A program made the position numbers and the translations under genes. Source: Bog-473 sp963838835 (GTDB lineage Bacteria > Actinomycetota > Acidimicrobiia > Acidimicrobiales > RAAP-2). Taken from it: 64,000 nt of DNA. The stretch spans positions 434,001 through 498,000 of the forward strand of contig CAWITA010000023.1 in the NCBI GenBank assembly GCA_963838835.1, in the 5' to 3' direction. Shown one piece after another: positions 8,878 through 17,452 of this stretch (its first letter is position 1; each line of letters begins with the position of its first letter). The notes under the pieces are model-generated. The model searched no databases, was not told the origin of the DNA, and was given only the letters and a program-made list of their open reading frames with translations.

Positions 8878-9789
8878 GTGCTGAGCGGCGAAAGGATCCT
8901 CGTCACCGGTCCAGCCGGACGTATCGCCTATGGCATCGCGAAGATGCTCGCCGCACACAACGAGGTATGGGGCATTGCCCGTTTCTCCGATTCATCAGCC
9001 CGCGCGGAGGTCGAGGAAGTCGGTGTCAGAACCCGCACCGTCGACCTCGGAGACCCTGACTTCAGCGACCTGCCGTCCGATTTCACCTACCTGCTCCATA
9101 TCGCCGCCGACTTCGGCGAAGACTACGAGCGTGGGCTCCAGGTCAACGCGGAAGGAACCGGCCTCCTGCTGTCGCACTGTCGCAACGCCAAGGCCGCGCT
9201 GGTGATGTCGACGCTCACCGTCTACAAGCCACACCCCGACCCGTTCCACGCCTTCCGCGAAGACGACCCGATTGGCGATCAACTGCTGCCGGCGCCGCAG
9301 CCCTACTCGGTCGTGAAAATCGCCGAGGAGGCTGTCGCTCGCTATTGCGCCCGTGAGTTCTGCCTGCCGATCACGATCGCAAGGATGGGCAGCGCTTATG
9401 GTGACCGTGGAGGCTTGCCGCTCTGGCACTTGCAAGCAATCGCGACCGGAAGCCCAGTCCTAGCGAGGTGGAGCCCGCTGCCCTACAGCCCGATCCACTA
9501 CGACGACATCGATGCGCAGGTCGAACGGCTGCTGGCGGCAGCGACCGTTCCGGCGACGATCGTCAACTGGGCTGGCGACGTGCCCGTGACGGTACAGGAA
9601 TGGTCGACGTATTTCGCCGAACTCCTAGGAGTCGAGGCCGAACTCCAGGTGAACGAGGTTCCCGGTGCATCCCGCGGATCCGTCGGCGACCATACCAAGC
9701 GATCGTCGATCACCGGTCCGTGTGTCGTCGATTGGCGCGATGGCTTCCGGGCCATGGCTGCCCACCACTACCCAGACCGCGTGCGATGA
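8878..9789 (+). CDS. NAD-dependent epimerase/dehydratase family protein
   Basis: 303 residues of the extended SDR family. The Rossmann loop reads ILVTGPAGRIAYGIA, the next strand ends in RTVDLGD, and the active-site pair appears as YSVVK (YxxxK) preceded by VMSTLTVY, which provides the Ser/Thr. It oxidises or epimerises a hydroxylated substrate using NAD(P). The GTG start at 8878 is the only plausible one near the family N-terminus. Its stop overlaps the sulfotransferase start (ATGA), so the two are coupled. Confidence 0.85.
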   Translation: MLSGERILVTGPAGRIAYGIAKMLAAHNEVWGIARFSDSSARAEVEEVGVRTRTVDLGDPDFSDLPSDFTYLLHIAADFGEDYERGLQVNAEGTGLLLSHCRNAKAALVMSTLTVYKPHPDPFHAFREDDPIGDQLLPAPQPYSVVKIAEEAVARYCAREFCLPITIARMGSAYGDRGGLPLWHLQAIATGSPVLARWSPLPYSPIHYDDIDAQVERLLAAATVPATIVNWAGDVPVTVQEWSTYFAELLGVEAELQVNEVPGASRGSVGDHTKRSSITGPCVVDWRDGFRAMAAHHYPDRVR

Positions 9790-10928
9790 ACCGCTACCGC
9801 TCCTCCGACCAGCTGCTCAGCGAGGCGGTCGACGAGGCTGGCCACGACGACTTCGGCCCCGGCGACTTCCGCGAGGGACTCGACAGGCTCATCCAGAGCC
9901 TCGAGGGCGAGAGTGACCTCGCGCCCAGCACCGACACGGCTGTCGAGGGCGACCTCCGCCGTCGACTGGTCAACCGTCTCGACGTCGAAGCGTGGTACGC
10001 CGAGCACCCCGAAGTCGGTAACGTGACGATCCGAGGCCCCATCGACATCAACGGTTTGCCCCGCACCGGCACGACTGCCCTGGCCGACATGCTCTCGCTC
10101 GACCCGCAGTTCCGGGGTCTGACCGGTTGGGAGCAGTCCAGGCCCGTCCCTCCCCCCGTCGCCGGGGAAGAGCTCGCGGACCCGCGCCGCCAAGCGTTCG
10201 CACGCATGCACGAGGCTCGCTCGGTGGAGCAAAGCGCGATGCACATCTTCGAGATCGACGCCACCATGGAGGACACCGAAGTCCTCGGGATGGCGTTCCA
10301 CGGTCAGCAGATGACACTTCCCGTCCCTGGTTACCGCGCCTGGTGGCGACACGCCGACCTGACTGAGACGTACGAGTACCACCGGCGGGTGGTGAAGCTG
10401 ATCGGCTCTCGGAAGGGTCCTGACCTGTGGCTCTTCAAGGCGCCGCACCACAAGTTCCACCTCGAGGCGCTGGCTCACGCCTACCCCGATGTCCGCTTTC
10501 TGATGACCCACCGCGACCCGGCCAAGGTGGTGCCCTCTTATACGAGCCTGGTGTCGACAATCTTTCCACCCGCGGCTGGCGAGCGCGATCTGCACGCACT
10601 CGGTCGTGAGGTGAGCAAGCACCTTCGCGAAGGCATGGAGCGCGCCATGGCCGAGCGAGCCTGCATCGGCGAGGATCGCTTCGTCGACGTTCACCACCGC
10701 GAGCTCCTCGTCGACCCGCAGGGAACCGTTCGTCGCGTCTACGAATCGCTCGGGCTCGAACTTGACCCGGTTGTGGCGCAGATGATCTTCCGCTGGCAGG
10801 ACGCCCACGCCGTGGGGTCGGGCGGCACCCATCGCTACACCGCCGAACAGTTTGGCCTCACCATCGACCAGATCCGATCCGATTACGACTTCTATATCCG
10901 CCACTTCGACGTGGCGGTGGAGGGCTAA
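9786..10928 (+). CDS. Sulfotransferase family protein
   Basis: 380 residues. The 5'-phosphosulfate loop is visible as INGLPRTGTTALADMLSLD near residue 85, and the 3'-phosphate motif as FLMTHRDPAKVVPSYTSL near residue 240. Both are characteristic of the sulfotransferase_3-type family (PF13469), which uses PAPS as donor. In actinobacteria such genes often sit with sterol or lipid catabolism genes, and the acceptor is unknown. ATG 9786 overlaps the upstream stop by four bases. The following DUF1214 gene starts six bases after this stop, so the three genes form one operon. Confidence 0.9.
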   Translation: MNRYRSSDQLLSEAVDEAGHDDFGPGDFREGLDRLIQSLEGESDLAPSTDTAVEGDLRRRLVNRLDVEAWYAEHPEVGNVTIRGPIDINGLPRTGTTALADMLSLDPQFRGLTGWEQSRPVPPPVAGEELADPRRQAFARMHEARSVEQSAMHIFEIDATMEDTEVLGMAFHGQQMTLPVPGYRAWWRHADLTETYEYHRRVVKLIGSRKGPDLWLFKAPHHKFHLEALAHAYPDVRFLMTHRDPAKVVPSYTSLVSTIFPPAAGERDLHALGREVSKHLREGMERAMAERACIGEDRFVDVHHRELLVDPQGTVRRVYESLGLELDPVVAQMIFRWQDAHAVGSGGTHRYTAEQFGLTIDQIRSDYDFYIRHFDVAVEG

Positions 10929-10934
10929 CGACGC

Positions 10935-12131
10935 ATGACCACACTCCCAGCCTGGGACGACCAGATGGAGGCGCTCAAGGGCGTCGCCGACGAGCTCCTC
11001 GCCACATGGCGGCCGGACGGCGCTACCGAAGCCGAGGTGCAGGACATGAACAAGCTGGCGTTGTCGATTCTCGCTTGCGGGTATCTGTGCCACGTGTACA
11101 CCAACACCCAACGGCCGGTGTTCATGCCGCTGTGGAATTTCGCCTGCAATCAGGGAGGCCCCGATCCCGACTACATCTACCTTTCCGCCGAGATCGACGG
11201 CGCTGGCATCTACGAGCTCGCCGGTCGACGGGGCACGAACCGGTTCGTCGAGATCACTCAGGGCGCGCCGGGGATGATGCGGAGCGTGAAAGAGATGGAG
11301 AGAACAATGCGGTTCGCGGCGGTCACCCACGAGCTCGACGAGCTCACCATCGCCGACGATGGCTCATTCCACGTGATCCTCAGCGCCGAGCGACCGAAGG
11401 GCCACGACGGCGACTGGTGGCAGCTCAATCCCGAAGCCGGGAAGCTGCTGATCCGCAAGTGCGCCTGCGACTGGAGCAACGAGCTCGATGCCCAAGTGGC
11501 CATCAACCGCATCGACGATGGCGGCGAAGAAATGTCGCCGGTGGAAATCGCCCGTCGGTTCTCCGACTTGGGCAACTGGATCAAGGGGATGATTACCTTC
11601 GACATGGAGCTCGTTCGCTATTACGAGGAGCACCACGGGGTGAACGTCTTGACGCGCTCGCAGTGGATTCAGCAGGGTGGCGGACTCGCGACCAAGCAGG
11701 CCTACTACGACGGTATCCACCGCATCGCCGACGACGAAGCCCTCATCGTCGAGTTCCCTGTGCCCGAGCCGTGCCGCTACTGGCAGATCCTCGTTGCCGA
11801 CGATCGTTTCGCGACCGTCGACTGGGTCAACCACCAATCCAGCCTCAACGACGTCCAAGCCCACGTTGATCCCGACGGATGGTTCCGCGGTGTTGTGTCG
11901 AAGCAGGACCCCGGCGTGCACAACTGGCTCGACAAAGCCGACTGGCCGTGGGGCATCCTCCAAGCTCGCTTTTACCAGGCCGACGCGTACCCCGAAACCA
12001 ACGTCTCCAAGGTGCCAGTCGCCGACGTTTTCAAGTACCTACCTGTCGGTACGATGGCGGTCACGTCTGATCAGCGCGCCAAGCAGCTCCGCCTCCGGAG
12101 GACAGGGGCCCAACTGCGTCGCATTTGGTGA
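10935..12131 (+). CDS. DUF1214 domain protein
   Basis: 398 residues. The C-terminal part (CRYWQILVADDRFATVDWVN, HQSSLNDVQAHVDPDGWFRG, DPGVHNWLDKADWPWGIL) is a DUF1214 domain (PF06742). The N-terminal 200 residues are rich in aromatic and acidic residues (GYLCHVYTNTQRPVFMPLWN) and resemble the usual partner region of these proteins. Function is unproven; the pairing with a sulfotransferase is recurrent, which suggests a role in processing the same substrate. No signal peptide or membrane span is seen. It is the last gene of the plus operon. Confidence 0.75.
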   Translation: MTTLPAWDDQMEALKGVADELLATWRPDGATEAEVQDMNKLALSILACGYLCHVYTNTQRPVFMPLWNFACNQGGPDPDYIYLSAEIDGAGIYELAGRRGTNRFVEITQGAPGMMRSVKEMERTMRFAAVTHELDELTIADDGSFHVILSAERPKGHDGDWWQLNPEAGKLLIRKCACDWSNELDAQVAINRIDDGGEEMSPVEIARRFSDLGNWIKGMITFDMELVRYYEEHHGVNVLTRSQWIQQGGGLATKQAYYDGIHRIADDEALIVEFPVPEPCRYWQILVADDRFATVDWVNHQSSLNDVQAHVDPDGWFRGVVSKQDPGVHNWLDKADWPWGILQARFYQADAYPETNVSKVPVADVFKYLPVGTMAVTSDQRAKQLRLRRTGAQLRRIW

Positions 12132-12410
12132 ACCCTTGGTGAACCCGAACTCGATTGACTCGAGGGGTCCAACTTATGGATACCGGGAACGGCTCTGTCC
12201 ACCGTGACCGGGTGCTTGCCACTCGGCGTTTGATGCGGCGATCACCGGGGCGGTGACGAACCTCGTTCCCGTCCCGGGGCGCATCGAGCCAAGGCGAGCG
12301 GCTCCGCCAACTCCGTGCCAAGTGGATCACGCGTCTCCTCTGGTCGGGCGATTCCGATCTGGTCAGCCGGTCGAGAGCGAGCAGCCGGCGGACTCAATCG
12401 ACCTCGCCCG

Positions 12411-13283
12411 TCACCGAACAGCGAGATCAGGACGACCCTGATCGGCAATGTCTGCCGGACTCGATCGGCGCCTCCGGTTACGACCTCTCCTTCGCGCCTT
12501 CTGCCGCCAGGCGGTCCATGCTCGCCCAAGGGTGTAGGCGAACGCGCTCATGGCACCGACGAAGAAGCCGATGGGCAGGTTCGTCTCGTAGGAAACGGCG
12601 ATCGCGACCCAGACGGTGAGCAGCGCTGCCACCACAGACAGCCCCATCGCGGCCAGCGGGCTATTGGTGAACGATCGGGCGGCGGCGGGTGGGCCGATGA
12701 GCAAGCTGAAAATGAGTAGTGAACCCACCACCGGGACAGCCATTGTGGTCACCAGCGCCACGACGACCAGAAAGAGCAGGTCCATCAACCGCGGGTTGAT
12801 GCCCCGGGCTGCAGCGACGTCGGGGGCCACCGAGGAAAGCAACAGCGGCCGGTACAGAACGATGACGGCAACGATGCATACGACGGCGATCACCGCGGTC
12901 GGCCAGAGCTCGCTGGAGGAAACTCCCAGGATCTCGCCGAAGAGAAGGGCGAAGATCTCCGGCGCGTATTCGCTGGTTCGTGAGAGAAAAAGGTCACCGA
13001 GGGCCAGCATCAGCACGATCGTGAGGGCCGTGGCGACATCGCTTCGGGCCCGCCGACCGAGCCCAGCGATCATCCCCGCCCCGGCCAACGAGAACACGCC
13101 GAGACCGACGATGGTGTTCGCACCGATCAGGAAGGCTCCCGCCGCTCCGGCGAATGCCCCGTTGGGCAAGGAATGCGCGGCGAACGCTTCGCCGCGTAGA
13201 ACGGTGAAGAACCCAACCACGCCGGCCACGATGGCCACGATCGTGGCTGCCTCCCAGGCGTTGATCATGAAGTTGGCGAACAT
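12411..13283 (-). CDS. Metal (zinc/manganese-type) ABC transporter permease
   Basis: 290 residues, strongly hydrophobic with about eight or nine membrane spans. Family landmarks of ABC-3 permeases (PF00950) are GVVGFFTVLRGEAFAAHSLPNGAFAG at the start (given here in overlapping parts only), LLFGEILGVSS, VLYRPLLLSSVAPDVAAARG and the C-terminal GSLLIFSLLIGPPAAAR. It forms the membrane channel of a divalent-metal importer with the sister permease. The start overlaps the preceding stop (TGATG). A basic cytoplasmic tail (RQKARRRGRNRRRR) closes the protein. The large open frame upstream in the same phase is antisense noise over the sister gene. Confidence 0.9.
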   Translation of the reverse strand: MFANFMINAWEAATIVAIVAGVVGFFTVLRGEAFAAHSLPNGAFAGAAGAFLIGANTIVGLGVFSLAGAGMIAGLGRRARSDVATALTIVLMLALGDLFLSRTSEYAPEIFALLFGEILGVSSSELWPTAVIAVVCIVAVIVLYRPLLLSSVAPDVAAARGINPRLMDLLFLVVVALVTTMAVPVVGSLLIFSLLIGPPAAARSFTNSPLAAMGLSVVAALLTVWVAIAVSYETNLPIGFFVGAMSAFAYTLGRAWTAWRQKARRRGRNRRRRSSPADIADQGRPDLAVR

Positions 13284-14212
13284 CAGGGCGACCCGATCGG
13301 ATCGACCGCCGCCCGGTCGTTGGCGCTTCCCGCCCGTCGCCGATCTGGACGGAGGCGGGAGACCAGGCCCGAGGCGAAGTAGAGGACGAAGATCACGGCA
13401 ACGATGCAGAAGCTGACGGGCCAGCCGTTTCCGCCCGCCCACACGGTGCTGTCGTAGGCGATCAGGGTCCCCGTCCAAGCGGCGAACACCCCGACCCCAG
13501 CCGCCACGGCGATCGCGACGCCGGTCCGGGTCGCCAGCCGGAGGCTGATGGCGGCCGGTCCGATCAAGAGTGCCGTCGAGAGGATGGCTCCAATCGTGAC
13601 TGCTGACATCGAGACGGCCAATGCAAGGGCCAAGAGGTAGCCGGCGCCGACAAGGCGGACCGGCACACGGCGTGCTGCGGCCAGCTCGTCGCTGACGGAA
13701 CTGAGCAGGAGTGGACGGTATAAGACGGCGATCAGCGCGACCGCGACAGCGCCGAGCACGACCATGAGGCTCGTGATGCCAGGCGGCAAGGTGAAGATCG
13801 ACCCGAACAGCACGTTCACGGTGGCCCCGGTCGTGCTCGAGGTGACGGTGTCCTCGTAGAGGAAGAGAGATGCCAAACCAAGCGACCCGCCGAGGACGAT
13901 GCCCGTGGCCAGGTCCCGTCCCCGGGGCTTGCGGATACCGATCAGCTCCATCACGGCGGCGGCGACCACGTTGAAGGCAACGAAGCCGTACAAGGTGGAA
14001 GCGCCAACCAGGAAGGCGGCGGAACCGCCGGCGGTGCCGATATCGGAGAGGGCGTGGCCCGCGAACGACTGCCCCCGGACGACCGTGAAAACGCCCACGA
14101 TGCCCGAGACGACCGCCGTGATGGCGCCGACGACCAGGGCGACCTGGACCGGTTCCGATGAGAAGAACCCGGGCTCGAACAACGTGGACCAGAACGATGC
14201 GACGAGCATCAC
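13283..14212 (-). CDS. Metal (zinc/manganese-type) ABC transporter permease
   Basis: 309 residues of the same ABC-3 family: VSGIVGVFTVVRGQSFAGHA, LFGSIFTLPPG, VLYRPLLLSSVSDELAAARR and GAILSTALLIGPAAIS. Two permease paralogues in one operon suggest a heterodimeric channel, as in some Mn/Zn importers. GTG 14212 overlaps the ATPase stop; ATG 14209 is an equally coupled alternative. The protein likely sits in the cytoplasmic membrane with the ATPase docking on its loops. Confidence 0.9.
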   Translation of the reverse strand: MMLVASFWSTLFEPGFFSSEPVQVALVVGAITAVVSGIVGVFTVVRGQSFAGHALSDIGTAGGSAAFLVGASTLYGFVAFNVVAAAVMELIGIRKPRGRDLATGIVLGGSLGLASLFLYEDTVTSSTTGATVNVLFGSIFTLPPGITSLMVVLGAVAVALIAVLYRPLLLSSVSDELAAARRVPVRLVGAGYLLALALAVSMSAVTIGAILSTALLIGPAAISLRLATRTGVAIAVAAGVGVFAAWTGTLIAYDSTVWAGGNGWPVSFCIVAVIFVLYFASGLVSRLRPDRRRAGSANDRAAVDPIGSP

Positions 14213-15090
14213 GTCGCTCTGAACGGGTCGGTGTCATCCCAGTGGTGGGCCTGGTGCTCGGCGCCCGAGACCACCAGCACCCGGCCGTCGACGTGAATCA
14301 CCTCGACGCGGTGACGGTAGAGCCGGCTGAGGGTGTCGGTTCTGACCACCTCGGCAGTCGTGCCCGATGCCGCCCGACCGTCGGCCAGGTAGACGACGCG
14401 ATTCATGACGGGCAGCAGCGGGTTCATGTCGTGGGCAGACAACAGGATCGCGATGCGCTGGTCGGCTGCGATCCGCGCCAGGAGCTCGACCACCTCGGCA
14501 GCAGATCGGATATCGAGGTTCGCCAACGGCTCGTCGAGCAGCAACAGCTTGGGACGGCAGATGAGCGCCTGGGCAATCATGACCCGTTGTTGCTCCCCAC
14601 CCGAGAGGTTTCCGATCCGAGCGTTTGCGAAGGAGGACGCACCGACTGCGTCGAGCATCTCGTCCACCGCAACACGACGCTTCGCGGGCCTCGGGATCCC
14701 GAAACGGTGCCCGTCGAGACCGAGCCCCACGAGGTCACGCGCCCGCAGTGGCATGTCCGGCTCCAGCACGATCTTCTGGGGGACATAGCCGATTTGTGGG
14801 TTCCGCCGGCTCAAAGCCCCACCCATCACCTCAACCCGGCCGTTGCTTGGCGCGACGAGGCCGAGGATGACGCGAAGCAGCGTGGTCTTGCCGGCGCCGT
14901 TCGAGCCTATGAGCCCGCAGAACGTACCGGACTCCAGATCGAACGACACCTGGTCGAGCACCCGACGTCCTTGGAACGACACGCTGACCTTCTCCACCCG
15001 GAGCACACTTTCGGCGGGACTCCCACCAGCGATCTCGTGGGTAGAGGGTGGTGCTCCGCTAACCACAGCAGCGTCCGTCGTCACCATCAC
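14209..15090 (-). CDS. Metal ABC transporter ATP-binding protein
   Basis: 293 residues. Walker A is GSNGAGKTTLL, the Q-loop region is IGYVPQKIVLEPD, the ABC signature is NLSGGEQQRV, Walker B is KLLLLDEPLANLD and the switch histidine is in LLSAHDMN. This is a ZnuC/MntB-type ATPase, which drives metal import with the two permeases. The gene overlaps both neighbours (GTGA/TGATG junctions), so expression is coupled through the whole operon. The extra N-terminal 25 residues before the ABC domain are unstructured-looking, and the true start may be internal. Confidence 0.93.
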   Translation of the reverse strand: MMVTTDAAVVSGAPPSTHEIAGGSPAESVLRVEKVSVSFQGRRVLDQVSFDLESGTFCGLIGSNGAGKTTLLRVILGLVAPSNGRVEVMGGALSRRNPQIGYVPQKIVLEPDMPLRARDLVGLGLDGHRFGIPRPAKRRVAVDEMLDAVGASSFANARIGNLSGGEQQRVMIAQALICRPKLLLLDEPLANLDIRSAAEVVELLARIAADQRIAILLSAHDMNPLLPVMNRVVYLADGRAASGTTAEVVRTDTLSRLYRHRVEVIHVDGRVLVVSGAEHQAHHWDDTDPFRAT

Positions 15091-16022
15091 AGGTGCTGAG
15101 TGGAAGCACCGGTGGCGATTGCCTTCTGAATTGCGTCAAGCTCAGCCATCATCCACGACTGGTAGTCGTAGCCGGGAACGGGCATCGTCTCGTACACCCC
15201 GACCACGGGCACGCCCGCGCTGAGCGCGGTCTGCCGGACCGAATCAGTCAGAGGATCGGTGACCTGCTGGTTGTAGCAGAACACCTTCACTTGATGCTTC
15301 GTAAAGAAGCCCTTCTCCAACGACACGTCTTGAGGTGTGGGATCGGTGCCGTTCATGATGTCAGCCTGGAATTGCCAGGGGGTCAGGTTGTTGATTCCCA
15401 TGGCAGTCAGCAGGTAGTCGGCGACTGGCTCGGTTGTCGCAGCCGTCGTTCCCCCGTACTTGGCCTTGAAGGCAGCGATGGCGTTCAGCCAGGGACGCAG
15501 CGAAGCCACGAACTTGGTCTCGTTGGCCTTGAAGATTGCTGCATGAGCCGGTTCGAGCGCGGAGAGGTCTGATGCCAATGCTTCTGCCACCGCCGGCATC
15601 GTCCTCGGGCTGTACCACAGGTGTGGGTTCGGCGTGCTGTTCGGAAGTCGCAGCAGATGTTGCACGTTAATGACTTTCCGGGACGAATTGGGCGACGCGG
15701 AGGCAAGCGAGCCCATAAAACTGTCGTAACCAACTCCGTTCTCGATCAGCAGATTGGCACCGGCGATCTCCTGCGCGACGCTCGGCGTCGCCTCATATGT
15801 GTGCGGGTCGGTGTTGGGGTTCGAGTCAACTGAATAGACGTTCACGTATTTGCTGCCGATCTGCGACGCGACATTGCCGTACTCGTTCTCCCCTGCCACG
15901 ATCGCGACCTTGTTGCTCGTGGTCGCCGCCGTGACCGGCTTCATCGACAGGCCCGATCCCGCGGTGAGCAGCAGTGCCCCCAACGCGACTGATCGTGTCA
16001 GCACTCCTGCGAACCTGTACAT
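15087..16022 (-). CDS. Metal ABC transporter substrate-binding protein (ZnuA/TroA-like)
   Basis: 311 residues with a signal peptide (AGVLTRSVALGALLLTAGSG, then alanine-rich cleavage near TAAT). Cluster A-I (PF01297) motifs are EYGNVASQIG, NPNTDPHTYEATPS (metal-ligand histidine), NPHLWYSPRTMPAVA (second histidine) and a C-terminal region ending in MPVPGYDYQSWM. It captures zinc or manganese outside the membrane and hands it to the permeases. ATG 16022 has GAGG four bases upstream. It is first in the operon and faces the ArsR gene across a 192-bp AT-rich promoter region. Confidence 0.9.
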   Translation of the reverse strand: MYRFAGVLTRSVALGALLLTAGSGLSMKPVTAATTSNKVAIVAGENEYGNVASQIGSKYVNVYSVDSNPNTDPHTYEATPSVAQEIAGANLLIENGVGYDSFMGSLASASPNSSRKVINVQHLLRLPNSTPNPHLWYSPRTMPAVAEALASDLSALEPAHAAIFKANETKFVASLRPWLNAIAAFKAKYGGTTAATTEPVADYLLTAMGINNLTPWQFQADIMNGTDPTPQDVSLEKGFFTKHQVKVFCYNQQVTDPLTDSVRQTALSAGVPVVGVYETMPVPGYDYQSWMMAELDAIQKAIATGASTQHL

Positions 16023-16131
16023 TGCCCTCGGTCTCTCTTCGTCGTCGTCGGCGCTTCGACGGGACTCGACCAACCCCGTTCAAGGCCTTTCTGTGCCCTC
16101 GCTGGGACACTTGTTTGGATCAGTTCTAAAT

Positions 16132-16160
16132 AACATAGGACCTATTTGGAATGGTTGCAA
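16132..16160 (-). promoter_or_regulatory. Candidate promoter of the zinc-uptake operon with palindrome on the -10
   Basis: On the minus strand TTGCAA (16155-16160) and TATGTT (16132-16137) are 17 bases apart, a good sigma-70-type promoter pointing at the substrate-binding protein. The palindrome ATAGGACCTAT (16135-16145) overlaps the -10, so a repressor bound there would block transcription. Candidate binders encoded next door are the ArsR protein and the Fur/Zur protein. It does not match the Zur box known from Streptomyces and mycobacteria. Confidence 0.45.
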
Positions 16161-16193
16161 ATACATATCGCCAAGGCGCTCTATGGCTTGTTA

Positions 16194-16203
16194 CTTATAT
16201 AAG
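16194..16203. promoter_or_regulatory. Palindrome CTTATATAAG before the arsR-like gene
   Basis: CTTATATAAG is a perfect 10-base palindrome 11 bases before the GTG start of the ArsR-family gene. Its AAGGA overlap gives the ribosome-binding site. It may serve as operator for autoregulation; AT-rich inverted repeats are usual for ArsR/SmtB proteins. Confidence 0.35.
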
Positions 16204-16214
16204 GAATAGCTAAT

Positions 16215-16544
16215 GTGTTGGTGATGGTCGACACGAGGACGACGCCCGACGTACTGGCCGGGGCCGTCGAGCTGCTCAAAGCCCTGGCTTCTCCGGTTCG
16301 TCTCGCGACGCTCCTTGAGCTGGGCGAAGGACCTCGGTGCGTCCACGAACTTCAGACCGCGATCGAAGAATCCGGCCGCGAGGTCAGCCAACCACTTCTC
16401 TCTCAGCACCTCAAGGTGCTGAGAGACGCAGGCCTCGTCATCACTACGCGCCGGGGGACGGAGATCACGTACCAACTTGCCGACGCCCACGTCGGTCACA
16501 TAGTCAACGACACGATCCGACACGCACAGGAGGAACACTCATGA
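16215..16544 (+). CDS. ArsR/SmtB family metal-responsive repressor
   Basis: 109 residues with the ArsR winged helix: LLKALASPVRLATLLELGEG, CVHELQ, VSQPLLSQHLKVLRDAGLV (recognition helix) and TTRRGTEITYQLAD. A C-terminal helix carries histidines (HVGHIVNDTIRHAQEEH), the place where SmtB/CzrA-type zinc sensors bind metal between subunits. With a zinc importer on one side and a Zur-like gene on the other, a zinc-sensing role is likely. GTG 16215 is used because AAGGA lies nine bases upstream. Its stop overlaps the next start (ATGA). Confidence 0.85.
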   Translation: MLVMVDTRTTPDVLAGAVELLKALASPVRLATLLELGEGPRCVHELQTAIEESGREVSQPLLSQHLKVLRDAGLVITTRRGTEITYQLADAHVGHIVNDTIRHAQEEHS

Positions 16545-16837
16545 CAGCAACCCATGTCGAGCACACCGACCACGCCCACGTCCATGGGGACGGCTGTGGA
16601 CACGTCGCGGTCCCTCATGGTGACCACGTCGACTACGTCCACGACGGACACCTCCATACGGCACATGACGGTCACTACGACGAGTGCGTATCCGACGTGC
16701 ACACAGAGCATCTCGACCACGACCACACCCACGGCGAAGCATGCGGGCATGTGGCCCTCCCTCATGGTGACCACGTCGACTACCTCCATGACGGACACCG
16801 CCACGCCTTCCATGAAGGACACTGGGACGACCACTGA
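16541..16837 (+). CDS. Histidine-rich two-repeat metal-binding protein
   Basis: 98 residues, 27 of them histidine by my count. It contains a 29-residue unit twice, at residues 19-47 and 68-96, each running CGHVA-PHGDHVDY-HDGH-H--H-GH-D. No signal peptide or membrane span is present, so it is probably a cytosolic zinc store or chaperone. AGGAGG precedes the start, which overlaps the ArsR stop by four bases; the Zur gene follows. Similar small proteins are seen near Zur genes in actinobacteria but have no assigned biochemical role that I know of. Confidence 0.8.
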   Translation: MTATHVEHTDHAHVHGDGCGHVAVPHGDHVDYVHDGHLHTAHDGHYDECVSDVHTEHLDHDHTHGEACGHVALPHGDHVDYLHDGHRHAFHEGHWDDH

Positions 16838-16853
16838 TCCGCTTGACGTTGCA

Positions 16854-17291
16854 ATGGTGACGACCACCGACGATGACGCTCTGCCGCGTCGAGTCCCCCA
16901 AGAACGCTCGACGCGGCAAAAGCGCGCCCTCGGGGCGATCCTCGATGCCTCCGACGGTTTCCGTTCTGCCCAAGAACTTCACGCCGAGCTCCTCGCCCGA
17001 GGCGAAAACGTTGCCCTCGCAACCGTCTACAACCAGGTGCGAGCGCTCGCCGACGCCGGCGAACTCGATGCATTACGAAGCGAGGACGGAGAAGCCCGCT
17101 ATCGCCGCTGCTCCAGCGACCAGCACCACCACCACCTCGTTTGTCGTCATTGCAGCAGTGCTATCGAGGTCGAAGGCCCGGCGGTCGAACGCTGGGCGAC
17201 ACAAACCGGCAAAGAGCATGGATACGTCAACGTGACCCATACCGTCGAAATTCTTGGCACCTGCCCAAACTGCGCGAGTGGGTCCGACTAG
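16854..17291 (+). CDS. zur: Fur family regulator, probably Zur
   Basis: 145 residues. The winged helix is LGAILDASDGFRSAQELHAE to VALATVYNQVRALADAGELD. The C-terminal domain has HHHHLVCRHC and CPNC, the two CxxC pairs of the structural zinc site, plus histidines of the regulatory site. As a Fur homologue next to a zinc importer and a histidine-rich protein it most likely represses zinc uptake when zinc is plentiful. The start is uncertain: an upstream Met at 16812 overlaps the histidine-rich gene, and neither has a strong ribosome site. Confidence 0.85.
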   Translation: MVTTTDDDALPRRVPQERSTRQKRALGAILDASDGFRSAQELHAELLARGENVALATVYNQVRALADAGELDALRSEDGEARYRRCSSDQHHHHLVCRHCSSAIEVEGPAVERWATQTGKEHGYVNVTHTVEILGTCPNCASGSD

Positions 17292-17452
17292 CGAGAAGAA
17301 GCAGTCAGGGCTGCAAACAAGGAGAGTCGGCTATCCCCAGCACGGCGTGGTGACGGTCACGGGTGAAGGGGCGAGCCAGTGTCAAGGGCGATCAGGTCCA
17401 TCTTGTCCTCGGGCCGAGCCTCTGCCAGGTACGCGTACAGACCTGCTTCGTC

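Noticed and set aside
9768..11330. Minus-strand open frame of 520 codons over the sulfotransferase and DUF1214 genes
   Set aside because: It is antisense to two genes with clear family motifs and has no domain of its own; high-GC codon bias produces such shadows.
12411..14237. A 608-residue fused permease
   Set aside because: Only the last 290 codons are the second permease; the earlier part of the frame is the wrong phase over the sister gene.
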